DNA of 64,000 nt, taken from assembly GCF_024346975.1 (NCBI RefSeq), contig NZ_AP024886.1:558001-622000 (forward strand), given 5' to 3'. The notes below the pieces were generated by a model that saw only the letters and a list, made by a program, of their open reading frames with translations, had not been told where the DNA came from and made no database searches. This stretch comes from Vibrio neonatus (lineage in GTDB: Bacteria > Pseudomonadota > Gammaproteobacteria > Enterobacterales > Vibrionaceae). The position numbers and the translations under genes are program-made. Positions 17,102 through 26,261 of this stretch are shown here, piece after piece. Positions within the stretch are counted from its first letter, which is position 1, and each line of letters starts with the position of its first letter.

Positions 17102-17116
17102 GAATTAGAGAAATTC
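17102..17116. promoter_or_regulatory. GAATT-N5-AATTC operator 1
   Basis: GAATTAGAGAAATTC, identical to the site at 27540 and the reverse complement of 30620-30634. It lies 120 bp upstream of the alpha/beta-hydrolase start. Confidence 0.65.
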
Positions 17117-17143
17117 ATTCTTGAATAAGAAATAGACAAATTT

Positions 17144-17158
17144 GAATTACTGTAATTC
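17144..17158. promoter_or_regulatory. GAATT-N5-AATTC operator 2
   Basis: GAATTACTGTAATTC, a perfect 15-bp palindrome 78 bp upstream of the hydrolase ATG and 28 bp after site 1. Confidence 0.7.
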
Positions 17159-17235
17159 ATCGTCAGTGTCCAATTTTGCGCGAATAATAGCCGTACTTAA
17201 TTAATAACGGCTTACACGCTCAAACTGGATTACCG

Positions 17236-18279
17236 ATGAAAAAGAAACTATTACGCACATTTGTCTCTACCTTATTTATTGGCTTATCAACTAGCACAGC
17301 TTTTGCATCTATGACTATGGGTGAGCGAACAATTCCTACTCCGGTAGGGGTTTCGCCAGAGTTTGCTCAAATTATAGAAAACAGAACGGTTGCACCTCCA
17401 TTGTCAGTGCCGACGAATACAGAAGAGTGGTCAGCGCTACAAGCTCAGTTTGATGCCCCTGGAATCGAAGTGACTCGTCAAGCGCTAGAGCGTTTGCAAG
17501 TCACTTATGAAGCCAAGCAGTTTGCAGGGGTCGATACCTTCTTTGTCACGCCAAAGCATATTGCCCCTGAGTATAAAGATAAGTGGCTAGTCCACATTCA
17601 TGGTGGTGCGTTTGTTTTCGGTGGTGGTGAATCAGCGTTGCGAGAAGCTATTTGGGTTGCTAACGGGATTGGTGCTCAGGTCATTTCTATTGATTATCGT
17701 CAGCCGCCACTGCACCCATTCCCTGCGGCCATTGATGATGCTGTGGCAGTATGGAAAGAGCTAATAAAAACACAATCCCCGGAGTCAACCGCGATTTTTG
17801 GTACATCTGCAGGCGGTAACTTAACCTTAGCGACAACTCTTAAACTGCAACAACTCGATCTTCCTGCGCCCGGCGCATTGTTTGTTGGTACGCCAGCGGT
17901 CGATCTTAAAGAGACATCGGATTCTTGGTTAACACTGCAGGGCTTAGATCCTCTAGGTCAGCGCGAAGGGTTAATTGAGAGTACTTTTGATGTGTATGCT
18001 GGTGGAGAAGCGCGCGATAATCCTCTTATTTCACCGATATACGCTGACATTGATGAATTCCCACCAACAGTTTTCATTTCGGGAACTCGTGATCTGTTAC
18101 TCAGTGACACGGTTCGAATGCATCGACTTTTGCGTAGTGCAGGTGTAGATACGGATCTGCATATCTATGATGCTCAATCTCATGGCGATTATTTGAATAA
18201 CCTTTTATTTGACATGCCAGAGTCAGAAGACGCACTTAATGAACTAAAAATGTTCTTTAATCAGCACATTAATAAATAA
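17236..18279 (+). CDS. secreted alpha/beta-hydrolase (HSL-type esterase)
   Basis: A 347-residue enzyme with a signal peptide (LLRTFVSTLFIGLSTSTAFA), so periplasmic or secreted. The hormone-sensitive-lipase family oxyanion motif is HGGAFVFGGG, and the nucleophile elbow is GTSAGGN, with Ser in place of the usual GDSAGG context. The acid and base lie in SGTRDLLLSD and QSHGDYL near the C-terminus. Family members hydrolyse short-chain esters. Two GAATT-N5-AATTC sites precede it. A coupled small ORF and mscS follow, probably in one transcript, which places an esterase in an envelope-stress setting. Confidence 0.87.
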   Translation: MKKKLLRTFVSTLFIGLSTSTAFASMTMGERTIPTPVGVSPEFAQIIENRTVAPPLSVPTNTEEWSALQAQFDAPGIEVTRQALERLQVTYEAKQFAGVDTFFVTPKHIAPEYKDKWLVHIHGGAFVFGGGESALREAIWVANGIGAQVISIDYRQPPLHPFPAAIDDAVAVWKELIKTQSPESTAIFGTSAGGNLTLATTLKLQQLDLPAPGALFVGTPAVDLKETSDSWLTLQGLDPLGQREGLIESTFDVYAGGEARDNPLISPIYADIDEFPPTVFISGTRDLLLSDTVRMHRLLRSAGVDTDLHIYDAQSHGDYLNNLLFDMPESEDALNELKMFFNQHINK

Positions 18280-18340
18280 AAATAGGGATGTTAATAGATA
18301 ATTGTTCACAGGGATGTGGCTTCTTATATAGGAGGCTATT

Positions 18341-18493
18341 ATGACCAAGATTTTTGCTTCTATTTTTAGATGTAGCGCTTCGTTATTGCGAGCGAACTAC
18401 CATTACTCTCAACATCAATCCATCTTTGAACATTCATATTCAACCACTCCTATGCTGGAATTTCCCCATGTAACGGGCGGGAGAGTACGGTGA
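18341..18493 (+). CDS. small ORF translationally coupled to mscS (50 aa)
   Basis: A strong AGGAGG 5 nt before the ATG drives a 50-codon frame (MTKIFASIFRCSASLLRANY...) whose TGA overlaps the GTG start of the MscS gene (GTGA). This geometry is typical of translational coupling. The peptide is basic with no clear domain. It may be a leader whose translation opens the mscS start. Confidence 0.6.
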   Translation: MTKIFASIFRCSASLLRANYHYSQHQSIFEHSYSTTPMLEFPHVTGGRVR

Positions 18494-20286
18494 TTCGAGT
18501 GATATTCAAAACACTACTTGGCTGGTATTTATTGATATTCAGTTCAGTAGCGGTTTCAAGCACAAGCCTTGGGCTATCGGATACCTCTAGCCCAAGTCAA
18601 ACCTTAGCCAGTTTCATGCGAGACTCCAGTATTGTTATTGAGCACTGGCAGCAAGAAACCTTGTATTTAAAAGAAGCCCAGTACGCCTATTCCCAAGTTC
18701 AACGCACCATGGATCTCTCAATGGTGCCAAATCGTAGTAGAACTGTGGTTGTGATGGAAAAAGTCATTCTACTAAGAGAGTTACTTGAGCGAATAGACCC
18801 AAAGATTCATCAACTTGCTCCTAGCCATAAACAAGTTGTAGAGCGCGGGATTGAGCATTGGCGATTTGGAAATACGGAAATTGTCATTTCGCGTCAATTG
18901 GAGGGTGAGCGTAGCGACCAGTTTTTATTTAGCTCTAGTACCATTCAAAGTTTGCCACGTTGGTATCGCACGATGTCAGCGTCTCCTTATGATAAAGAAC
19001 AACGTCATGATTATTATCAAGAGTTTCTGATTAGCCCTGGACCACTATTTTCTAAGCAGTTCATCTTATCTCTGCCTAAATCATTTAATCAGCTTCTTGG
19101 CCCATTACCTTTATGGCAATGGTTGGCATTTGGTGGTGTCCTTATCATGTGCCGGTTATTGATGAAAATCAGTTTTCATTTGGGGGCACGTTGGGATCAG
19201 CGCTGGGAAAGCAGAGGCATAAAGTGGCGGGCAGGCAGGTTGTTCTCATTAGTTGGGGTGGTGAACTTATTGCTTGTTGCAAGATGGGTAATTGATGATG
19301 GTGTCTGGATCACAGGAAGTATCTATCAACTGTTTACCACCTTATTTTTACTGGCTCAGTTCTTCTTTGTCTCATGGCTCATCATGGCCATTTTTAATTA
19401 CTTTGCGAACATTTATACCTTTAAAAAGCACAACGGAAAACATGTTGATTCATCATTGATTACCGTGCTTGCCCGTATCTTTGGTGGCCTTACTATTGTC
19501 ATTCTTGGCGTTTATGTCATTGAGTTCATGGGTTTTTCAATCTCACCTATTCTTGCGGGTCTGGGTGTGGGTGGTCTAGCGGTCGCGTTGGCGGTTCGAC
19601 CTATCCTAGAAAACGTTATCAATGGACTCACACTCTATGCTGACGGCGGGGTTAAGCTGGGCGAGTTCTGTCGTTATGGGGATAAACTGGGAACTATAGA
19701 GAGTATTGGCTTACGCTCAACGCGTGTTCGAACTCTAGAGCGCTCTTTGATTACCATCCCCAACTCTGAGTTTGCCAATATGGAGATTGATAACTTAGAG
19801 CGACGTGATAAACGACGTATGGATCATATTATTCGGCTTCGTTCAGAAACGACACTCGATCAGCTGCGGGTACTGATTGTCAATATTCGTCGCTTGTTAT
19901 TGCAACATCCTATGATTGAAGAAGAACCGGTGCGGGTTCGATTGATGGGAGTAGGGGAATACTCAATTAATATCAATATGATGGCTTACATTAGTTGTCG
20001 CGATAATGAAGAGTTTATGGCGGTGCAAGAAGATATTCTGTTTTCAATGCTGACTCAGGTCGATAGCGTTGGGGCGAAGATTGCGCATTCCACGCAGTAC
20101 CAATTGTTCAATAAAGTATCATCGGATAACCAAGAACAGAAACGCAAAGCGGAGCAAGTGGTCGCACAGTGGCATGAAGAGCAAGCGTTCCCGTTTCCTG
20201 ATTTTAGTTACGAATATAAATTTGAAATTAAAGACTCAATTATGTACCCAGCAGCAACGTCTGCAGTGCGTCCGTCTTCTACTTAA
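18490..20286 (+). CDS. MscS-family mechanosensitive channel
   Basis: A 598-residue protein beginning with GTG (GGGAG upstream). It has a signal-like N-terminus, a ~170-residue periplasmic helical domain, then several membrane helices from about residue 205 to 380. The pore-lining TM3 is recognisable: SPILAGLGVGGLAVALAVRP, followed by the beta-domain start DGGVKLGEFCRYGDKLGTIESIGLRSTRVRT and IPNSEFANMEIDNLERRDKRR. The C-terminal domain is typical of mid-size MscS paralogues (YbdG/YnaI-like size). The protein releases solutes on hypo-osmotic shock. It is third in the operon starting with the hydrolase gene. Confidence 0.9.
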   Translation: MIRVIFKTLLGWYLLIFSSVAVSSTSLGLSDTSSPSQTLASFMRDSSIVIEHWQQETLYLKEAQYAYSQVQRTMDLSMVPNRSRTVVVMEKVILLRELLERIDPKIHQLAPSHKQVVERGIEHWRFGNTEIVISRQLEGERSDQFLFSSSTIQSLPRWYRTMSASPYDKEQRHDYYQEFLISPGPLFSKQFILSLPKSFNQLLGPLPLWQWLAFGGVLIMCRLLMKISFHLGARWDQRWESRGIKWRAGRLFSLVGVVNLLLVARWVIDDGVWITGSIYQLFTTLFLLAQFFFVSWLIMAIFNYFANIYTFKKHNGKHVDSSLITVLARIFGGLTIVILGVYVIEFMGFSISPILAGLGVGGLAVALAVRPILENVINGLTLYADGGVKLGEFCRYGDKLGTIESIGLRSTRVRTLERSLITIPNSEFANMEIDNLERRDKRRMDHIIRLRSETTLDQLRVLIVNIRRLLLQHPMIEEEPVRVRLMGVGEYSININMMAYISCRDNEEFMAVQEDILFSMLTQVDSVGAKIAHSTQYQLFNKVSSDNQEQKRKAEQVVAQWHEEQAFPFPDFSYEYKFEIKDSIMYPAATSAVRPSST

Positions 20287-20337
20287 AACGAAGCCAATTA
20301 ATACGTACTCAGCTCCTTCATACCTTCAAGTATCATG

Positions 20338-20366
20338 CCCTAAAGCGATCCATTATCGCTTTAGGG
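20338..20366 (+). terminator. terminator after mscS
   Basis: CCCTAAAGCGAT (20338-20349) pairs perfectly with ATCGCTTTAGGG (20355-20366). It lies between the convergent mscS and LysR genes and may serve both, although neither side has a long U-run. Confidence 0.65.
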
Positions 20367-20424
20367 ACTTGAGTTTGGCTGGTGGTTTTTATTTGAGAGC
20401 AGAAGCCAGAAAGCGGGCGTATTA

Positions 20425-21354
20425 TCAACTGTCTGGTTGAACTACGCTGTCAAAGTAACTCTGCATAGTTTGATGCAACAGTTGATGAAGCGGAAAGCCT
20501 CGCTTGGATTGAAGATAGCCACCCTCTACAACAATTTGGCGCATTTCTTTTGGCAAGTTGGGTAATGGGTAACAGCTGAGATCCGGATCATTGGCGGTCA
20601 TAAAGCTGCTACCAAAAGAGAAAGCATCTGAATTTTTCAGCTTACTGCGTAATACAGTCAGACTATGTGTCGCTAACACAACATTTGCGGTGTAGCCTTT
20701 TGATATATAAAGATCTTCGATTGGCGCTCGTTTGGTGTTGATGCCATCAATCAGGATTCTTGTGATCGGTAGATGATGAATATCTTCCCATTCACTGCTC
20801 CTACTTAGTACCGGATGCTCTTTGCGCGCAATAAGGCTCAACTTTACTTCGGTAAGTTTATGTTGGTAGATATCTTGAGGTAATGGGATGCCGGAAAGTT
20901 GCAACAAGTAATCGACTTGTCCATTTAGTACTTCTGCTAAGCTTTTGTCTTGCCAGTAGACCAATTTAAAGTTCGCTTGTGGAAGTGCCTCATGTAGAAC
21001 CTTAAAAATCCCTTCTCCGTATTGTTCAATTAGAAATATGTTCAAAGCGATGGTGACTTCACCGGTAAACATTTTTGGATCAAAGTTGTGGTAGGACTCA
21101 ACCACCTTAATCAAAGGAGAGTACATTTCATCGGCCGCTTCGGCGAGTTTCTCTGCCAGTTCTGAAGGCTCAACGCCGTGTGCTTTGCGAAGAAAAAGTT
21201 GGTCGCCAAAAGTCTCTCTTAACTTCGCCATTCCTCTGCTGACACTGGTTTGCGATATACCCAGCTTGTCTGCTGCCGCGTGAGTATTACGAGTCTCCAC
21301 AACCGCTTTAAGTAACTTGAGCAGATTTAGGTCTAAGTCTTGAAGTTCTTTCAT
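20425..21354 (-). CDS. LysR-family transcriptional regulator (candidate regulator of the GAATT-N5-AATTC sites)
   Basis: A 309-residue LTTR. The N-terminal winged helix reads LDLNLLKLLKAVVETRNTHAAADKLGISQTSVSRGMAKLRETFGDQLF, in the style of the NodD/LeuO branch. The effector domain covers residues ~95-300. Its own upstream region (21394-21408) has GAATAAGGGAAATTA, a two-mismatch version of the dyad found in front of the neighbouring operons, suggesting autoregulation. It is central among the genes carrying these sites. That it controls them is inference from position and site type. Confidence 0.85.
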   Translation of the reverse strand: MKELQDLDLNLLKLLKAVVETRNTHAAADKLGISQTSVSRGMAKLRETFGDQLFLRKAHGVEPSELAEKLAEAADEMYSPLIKVVESYHNFDPKMFTGEVTIALNIFLIEQYGEGIFKVLHEALPQANFKLVYWQDKSLAEVLNGQVDYLLQLSGIPLPQDIYQHKLTEVKLSLIARKEHPVLSRSSEWEDIHHLPITRILIDGINTKRAPIEDLYISKGYTANVVLATHSLTVLRSKLKNSDAFSFGSSFMTANDPDLSCYPLPNLPKEMRQIVVEGGYLQSKRGFPLHQLLHQTMQSYFDSVVQPDS

Positions 21355-21393
21355 GGGTTCCCTTGTGGCAATGAAGTTCTATACATCATTTAA

Positions 21394-21408
21394 GAATAAG
21401 GGAAATTA
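21394..21408. promoter_or_regulatory. weak GAATT-N5-AATTC site before the LysR gene
   Basis: GAATAAGGGAAATTA matches 8 of the 10 fixed positions and lies 40 bp upstream of the LysR ATG. Confidence 0.45.
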
Positions 21409-21641
21409 GCGTTTCTTCAATAGCTTAGGAATGAAATGTGTTGAATAATGTTTGCTACGATTCGCAGGAATGTACTATGAGCAAAATGAGCGTTCAACCA
21501 AAGGTATTTTATGTCGTAAGGGCTGGCAACATCCGTGTTACAAAGGGCTGGTAAAGAGTTGATGTGAAATAACAAGAGCCTAAGTTAGAGTGTATCGAAT
21601 TAGCTTAAGCACGCAGAAGCACTAAAAATGCATAAATACAG

Positions 21642-22343
21642 TTAAAACGCATACGCGTAGTTAAGGCCAAGTTTGTTGTCTGACTGATCATAGATGCCAT
21701 AGTTAATGGAAACATTTTGATTATCTGCGATTCGATAGGAGAAGCTAGTTTCCCAGTCTAACGTATTGATTTTAAGTGTCTGGTCACTCAAAGACATCGT
21801 ATAGATGGGTGCGATCATTATTGAGGTTTGTTCTGTAATAGTAATCACACTGTATAATTGTGCCATGGCAATAGGGACATTTTTATCAAGATTATTGCTG
21901 GAGATGATGCCCGCGCCAATAACGGGTGCGATAATGAGTCGTTCATGCAGTGGCAAGACTTGCATCGCGTTCAATACGACAGTGTGTGTGTCGTTGCGAT
22001 CATCATATAAGTAGTCGCCCATCACGCCGCTACCAAAATGGGTGCTGAGTGCCGCAGCTCTAACTCTATATGTGTCAAAGTTATTCAAAGCCTGAGCAAA
22101 TATCAGAGCAGCCCAATTGTCGGAGATAGTTCTCGCATAACCAAATCCGGTATCAAAGCCTTCGCTGTTGTAGCCTAACTGAAGAGAACTATAAGCTGCG
22201 GTCGGATCGGTGAAATCAATAGGGGATGTTTCTATGGTCGCTTCTGTAAATTCTTCTACAGCGGATTCAAAGTCGAGAGTATTTTCATTGGCGATTGAAT
22301 AGGCGCTTATTACACAACTCAGCAATAATAGTTTATTTTTCAA
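21642..22343 (-). CDS. outer-membrane beta-barrel protein, paralogue 1
   Basis: A 233-residue protein with a signal peptide (LLLLSCVISAYSIA) and alternating beta-strand pattern ending in phenylalanine (LGLNYAYAF), the sorting signal for the BAM complex. It shares a core with the gene at 22590 (YSSLQLGYNSEGFDTGFGYA versus YSGFNIGYGSNDFDMGIQYA), so they are paralogues. The mature N-terminus is acidic (FESAVEEFTEATIETSP). Eight to ten strands would fit its size, so it is more likely a small barrel than a trimeric porin. Function is unknown. A MITE-like element lies just upstream. Confidence 0.75.
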   Translation of the reverse strand: MKNKLLLLSCVISAYSIANENTLDFESAVEEFTEATIETSPIDFTDPTAAYSSLQLGYNSEGFDTGFGYARTISDNWAALIFAQALNNFDTYRVRAAALSTHFGSGVMGDYLYDDRNDTHTVVLNAMQVLPLHERLIIAPVIGAGIISSNNLDKNVPIAMAQLYSVITITEQTSIMIAPIYTMSLSDQTLKINTLDWETSFSYRIADNQNVSINYGIYDQSDNKLGLNYAYAF

Positions 22344-22389
22344 AGTGGCTCACTTATTATCTGAAATAGGGAATATCTATGGTTAGGTG

Positions 22390-22552
22390 TTATACCAATC
22401 GTATTAAATTACGGGGCATTCTAGCTTGTTAAAATACTCGATAATTGCGTCACAAATTGATTGTAGAATAACTACTTGTCGAAAAGTTCTGCTTTGTTCT
22501 AGAACATTTTGCCTACGCTGTTTTTGCTCACTTACTTAGTGTGATTGGAATT
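22390..22552. mobile_element. MITE-like inverted-repeat element A
   Basis: Starts ATACCAATCGTATTAAATTA and ends CTTACTTAGTGTGATTGGAAT; the ends are imperfect inverted repeats. The ends match the shorter elements at 35630 and 36468; this copy carries about 90 bp of extra internal sequence. Confidence 0.65.
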
Positions 22553-22557
22553 AAAAG

Positions 22558-22582
22558 ATGAGCTGCCAAAAATTGGCAGCTC
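22558..22582 (-). terminator. terminator of the beta-barrel gene at 22590
   Basis: GAGCTGCCAA (22560-22569) pairs with TTGGCAGCTC (22573-22582). On the minus strand ATCTTTTAATT follows. Confidence 0.75.
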
Positions 22583-22589
22583 TAATAAT

Positions 22590-23267
22590 TTAGAAAGAAT
22601 GTTTAAATGAGAATAATGAGAGGTTATTACCATCATCATATTGGTAGCTATACACGAATGCGTTTGTACTATTCAATTGATAACCCAATTCTGCCTTGTA
22701 ATCCCAATCTCTCAGCTTTGATTGGTTGCCATTCTTTTCTTTCACTTTACCTAAGCTGTAAGTGTATTCGGGTGTGAAGCCCATCCACAGGCTATCGTTT
22801 AGGCTATAGGTCATATCAAGTGATGCACTGGTGTAGTAGACACTACTGCTCATCTGTTGGTGCTTTAGATTACCCAGTGTCACCTGAGGTATCACAGAAA
22901 ACGATTCATTAGCCATATTCGCTTTATACAGGCTGAAGCTATAGTCATTCGCACGTAAATTATCTGATTGGTAGTTGGTATCATGCACATATTCAAAAAC
23001 AAGCCCTAAGCCATTGTTTCTTTGAAAATCAAATGCAAATTCGTGGTGATTGAAATTATCGTCACTGCTATATGAACTTAACAAGTTCCAGTCGTTATTG
23101 AGTGATTTGGCATATTGAATGCCCATATCAAAGTCATTGCTTCCGTAACCAATATTAAAACCTGAGTAGTGTTGTTTAGATTCAGAGAAATTAACATTGG
23201 AATCTGCAATGACTAAAGGCGAAGAAATAAGTGATGCAATTAATAGTGAAGTTTTCGTTAGTTTCAT
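22590..23267 (-). CDS. outer-membrane beta-barrel protein, paralogue 2
   Basis: A 225-residue protein with a signal peptide (SLLIASLISSPLVIA-D) and a C-terminal aromatic ending (LFSFKHSF). It is rich in Tyr, Ser and Asn with amphipathic strands, and is paralogous to 21642-22343 through the N-terminal strand pair. The GAATT-N5-AATTC-type palindrome lies 65 bp upstream of its ATG, in a promoter position. It has its own terminator, so it is monocistronic. Probably a small envelope barrel induced with the other site-bearing genes; the substrate, if any, is unknown. Confidence 0.75.
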   Translation of the reverse strand: MKLTKTSLLIASLISSPLVIADSNVNFSESKQHYSGFNIGYGSNDFDMGIQYAKSLNNDWNLLSSYSSDDNFNHHEFAFDFQRNNGLGLVFEYVHDTNYQSDNLRANDYSFSLYKANMANESFSVIPQVTLGNLKHQQMSSSVYYTSASLDMTYSLNDSLWMGFTPEYTYSLGKVKEKNGNQSKLRDWDYKAELGYQLNSTNAFVYSYQYDDGNNLSLFSFKHSF

Positions 23268-23331
23268 AAATATAATCCTACTTGTGTTTGTTTATGCCTC
23301 CATTTTATTTATCGACTTAGTTATTGACTAT

Positions 23332-23346
23332 GAATTACAGTGATTC
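23332..23346. promoter_or_regulatory. GAATT-N5-AATTC-type operator before the beta-barrel gene
   Basis: GAATTACAGTGATTC has one mismatch to the dyad and is very close to the perfect site at 17144. It is 65 bp upstream of the start at 23267. Confidence 0.65.
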
Positions 23347-23365
23347 ATATTTGACAGGTATATAG

Positions 23366-23396
23366 ACAAAAAAGCCCCGACTTAATAGTCGAGGCT
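23366..23396 (-). terminator. terminator of marC
   Basis: AGCCCCGACT (23373-23382) pairs with AGTCGAGGCT (23387-23396), with TTTTTTGTC following on the minus strand. A T-run on the other side would let it work in both directions. Confidence 0.85.
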
Positions 23397-23423
23397 CGAT
23401 TCTTTTTTAGGAGGGGTATTAAT

Positions 23424-24074
23424 TTATAAAAGCTCATTGATCTCAAGAACAATCTCTTGAATCCCTAGAGTGAAAAACTGCACTCCCATACAGATCAATA
23501 GGAAGCCCATAATGCGGGTAAATGCATTGATACCATTTTGACCAAGTGCTTTGAGCAGAGGGTACGACATGGTTAATGTGAAGGTGGCAATAAGTGCGAC
23601 CAGAGCAAGCCCTGCCACTACACCACCATAGACGCTAGTCATACTGGTGTGGTTTTCATAGGTAGCAATTTGAGCGGCTAAGCTAATGATCATCGCCATA
23701 GAGCCGGGGCCACATAGTGAAGGAATGGTCAAAGGCACGAGTGCGATTGAATCTTGTCCAGAAGGGGCTGCGCCATTATCGGAGCGAGGAAACAGCATAT
23801 TGAAGCCAATCGCGACAATGATGATGCCACCGCCTAAACGCAAGCTCGGTATTGAAATACTGAAGAGCTCGAGTACTGATGCACCAATGAAGAAGGTGAT
23901 GCACAAGGCAATGAAAAGATAGACTCCTGTCGTTTTGGCTTGCGACACAATGTAGCTCTTATCTCGCCCTTTACTCAAACCGAGTAAAACCGTTGCGGCT
24001 GCGGGCGGGTTCATTATGGGTAATAGGCCAAGAACTGTGAGTGTCATATAGGTGAACAATGTTTCTAAATGCAT
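23424..24074 (-). CDS. MarC-family integral membrane protein
   Basis: A 216-residue, six-helix protein of the MarC/SNARE-like (NAAT) family. Signature parts include LLPIMNPPAAATVLLGLSKG in the first loop and a GAAPSGQDSIALVPLTIPSLCGPGSMAMIISLA repeat half. AAGGA precedes the ATG. The family was once linked to multiple antibiotic resistance but its transport role is unsettled. It is the last gene of the chaA-dedA-mgtE-marC string (36 bp after mgtE) and is followed by a strong terminator. Confidence 0.88.
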   Translation of the reverse strand: MHLETLFTYMTLTVLGLLPIMNPPAAATVLLGLSKGRDKSYIVSQAKTTGVYLFIALCITFFIGASVLELFSISIPSLRLGGGIIIVAIGFNMLFPRSDNGAAPSGQDSIALVPLTIPSLCGPGSMAMIISLAAQIATYENHTSMTSVYGGVVAGLALVALIATFTLTMSYPLLKALGQNGINAFTRIMGFLLICMGVQFFTLGIQEIVLEINELL

Positions 24075-24110
24075 AGGAATCCTTATTTTGTGGTGGCAAA
24101 GAAAGTTAAA

Positions 24111-25502
24111 TCAAAGTAAAAAAGTGTGCGCTAAATACAGAATACTGAAGAACGAAATCGCGTCGGTTAAGGTGGTCAGCATTGGGCTTGATAGCATGGC
24201 TGGATCGAAGTTGAGCCGCTTTAGTAGTAAGGGCAATGTCCCCCCGATCACGACGGCAAGCGTGGAAGAAAGTGTGTAAGCGATGGCGATAACCAATGGC
24301 AATCCAGAGTGCTCCCCGCCAAGCGTGAACAGCGTCAGCAGAGCCAATACACCACCAATTAGCATTCCATTAATCGCGCCGATGGGGATCTCTTTTGCCA
24401 CCACATACAGCAGATCTTTGGCTGAGATCTGCCCCGTGGATAATTCACGTATCGACACGGCAACGGATTGATTCCCTGCAGCGCCAGAAAGGTTGGCGAC
24501 CAGCGGTAACACAGCCGCTAAGACGGCAATCTGTTCAATAATGGGTTCGTAAAGGGCAATGATTGAAATTGCGGCATAACTTAAGGCGACAGAAGGCAGT
24601 AAAAAGGCGAGTCGACGCAGATTGCGTTTTAGTATTGACATGCTGCGAGACTCATCCCCACCAAATACACCAGATTGCTCTAGCATTTGCTGTTTCGAGC
24701 GTTGGTATAACGCTTCATTGAGATGTTTAAAACCGACGATGCCTATTTGGAAACCTTGTTCATCAACGATGGGAACAACGGGATGTAAAGTGTTATCCAG
24801 TGTACTTTTAATTGTATTTAGATTCGTATCAGGGCCAATAGTAGGCACTGTGGTATCTATGTATTCCTTTAATAACGTCCCGCGTGGTAGCAAGAGTACA
24901 TCACGGATTTTCAGCCCGCCTAAATAGCTGCCGTCATTGTTATGCAAGTAAACATAGCGCCACTCTAGCCGATCTAGGTTGTGTTCTTGTGCGCTTAATA
25001 TTGCGCTCAAACTGTCTATGGTAGCGTCTGCGGGGAGTTTGAGGACTTCGCTTTTACAGATCCCTCCGGCAGAGTCTTGTGGGTAGATCAAGGCAGCACG
25101 CTCTTCGTCTTTCCATGCTGACGGTAGGGCTTGCCTGAGTCGTTTTTGTAGATCGCGTGGCAGTTCATTGAGTAGCAGTCTGCGGTCTGCGGAATGCAAA
25201 TATTGAAATAGCACTATGGTGCTGTTTTCAGGTAGTTGACTGATCAATCGTAGCAGTTCGGGATTGGATAAGTGATCAAGTAAGTTGGCCGCAAGGCTTG
25301 GGTTTACTTCGCTTAATAGCGCCCAAGTGGCGATACGTTGCGGATCAGAAAGCTTTCTTAATACTGAAGGCAATTCGACAGGTTCAGCCTTTAGAAGTGT
25401 TTGATTCAGTCGTTTAGCCTTTCTTAGAGTAAGGCTCTCCAGTATTTTGAGGTACAGCTTTTGCGCACCTTCTGATGGAAAAGCTAATGTTATTAATGTC
25501 AT
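24111..25502 (-). CDS. mgtE: MgtE magnesium transporter
   Basis: A 463-residue protein with the MgtE order: cytoplasmic N domain of helical repeats (residues ~40-135), two CBS domains (~140-265), a connecting helix, and five membrane helices. The pore signatures are LPLVANLSGAAGNQSVAVSIREL and the last-helix LNFDPAMLSSPMLTTLTDAISF. The N and CBS domains close the channel when cytosolic Mg2+ is high. It lies 45 bp after dedA and 36 bp before marC in one apparent operon. Confidence 0.93.
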   Translation of the reverse strand: MTLITLAFPSEGAQKLYLKILESLTLRKAKRLNQTLLKAEPVELPSVLRKLSDPQRIATWALLSEVNPSLAANLLDHLSNPELLRLISQLPENSTIVLFQYLHSADRRLLLNELPRDLQKRLRQALPSAWKDEERAALIYPQDSAGGICKSEVLKLPADATIDSLSAILSAQEHNLDRLEWRYVYLHNNDGSYLGGLKIRDVLLLPRGTLLKEYIDTTVPTIGPDTNLNTIKSTLDNTLHPVVPIVDEQGFQIGIVGFKHLNEALYQRSKQQMLEQSGVFGGDESRSMSILKRNLRRLAFLLPSVALSYAAISIIALYEPIIEQIAVLAAVLPLVANLSGAAGNQSVAVSIRELSTGQISAKDLLYVVAKEIPIGAINGMLIGGVLALLTLFTLGGEHSGLPLVIAIAYTLSSTLAVVIGGTLPLLLKRLNFDPAMLSSPMLTTLTDAISFFSILYLAHTFLL

Positions 25503-25547
25503 ATGTTAGACCTTTGACAACAAGTGAAAATGCGATTGAAGCGATTT

Positions 25548-26204
25548 TTATTCGGATGTTTGTGGTTGTCGTTTCTTGGTCGTAAGCCGAATAAAGAGGG
25601 CGACAAATGCGGTGACCATCAGGAGTAAACTGCTGATTAAGAACCACTTTGTAATCAACTCTTGATATTGAGAGACGAATGGATGTCGCATGATCCACTT
25701 TCCTATCAGCAATAAACTGAACACCCAGGTAATTGAGCTGGTGAAGCTAACAATAAGCGTTCTAATTGCGCTGAGTTGTGCAATGCCCATTAACATCGGG
25801 GTCAGCACGCGAACAAATGGCACAAATCGTGATACGAACAGGGATAGAAATCCGAATCGATTCAATAGCGTTTTTGCTTTGGGTAACGATTCATCGGGCA
25901 GCGTTCGCTCTGCTTTACGCATGAATTGGGTATTGTGTAGCCAGCGTCCTTGGACATACGCCACAATACTGCCAAAAAAAGCGGCACTGGTTAGAAGCCA
26001 TAGTGCACTTGAAAACTCAATCAATCCTAAACCAATCATGCCCCCAACAAACAACACTAGGCCATCTCCGGGCAGTGGTAAGAAAACAAAACTCGACTCA
26101 AGGAAAAGTACAATACCGAGTAATAGCAATAAAACGTGCAGTGAATTCAATTCAAGAAGGGCATCAAAGTCTTGTAGCCAAATAGCAGAAATAATGTCTA
26201 ACAT
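25548..26204 (-). CDS. DedA-family membrane protein
   Basis: A 218-residue protein of the DedA/SNARE-associated (VTT) family. It has the re-entrant-loop pattern: an acidic residue in the first half (LFLESSFVFLPLPGDGLVLFVGG) and the conserved arginine pair in FVSRFVPFVRVLTPMLMG. DedA proteins flip undecaprenyl phosphate or other lipids and support membrane potential. GGAG precedes the ATG. It sits in the chaA-mgtE neighbourhood, consistent with envelope and ion homeostasis. Confidence 0.9.
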   Translation of the reverse strand: MLDIISAIWLQDFDALLELNSLHVLLLLLGIVLFLESSFVFLPLPGDGLVLFVGGMIGLGLIEFSSALWLLTSAAFFGSIVAYVQGRWLHNTQFMRKAERTLPDESLPKAKTLLNRFGFLSLFVSRFVPFVRVLTPMLMGIAQLSAIRTLIVSFTSSITWVFSLLLIGKWIMRHPFVSQYQELITKWFLISSLLLMVTAFVALFIRLTTKKRQPQTSE

Positions 26205-26225
26205 GGGAACTCCAGATTATTGTTA

Positions 26226-26251
26226 GGCTCTAGCGGGTGATAGCTAGAGCC
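26226..26251 (-). terminator. hairpin between chaA and dedA
   Basis: GGCTCTAGC (26226-26234) pairs with GCTAGAGCC (26243-26251), without a U-run. It may attenuate or process the transcript between chaA and dedA rather than end it. Confidence 0.5.
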
Positions 26252-26261
26252 GCACTATCTT

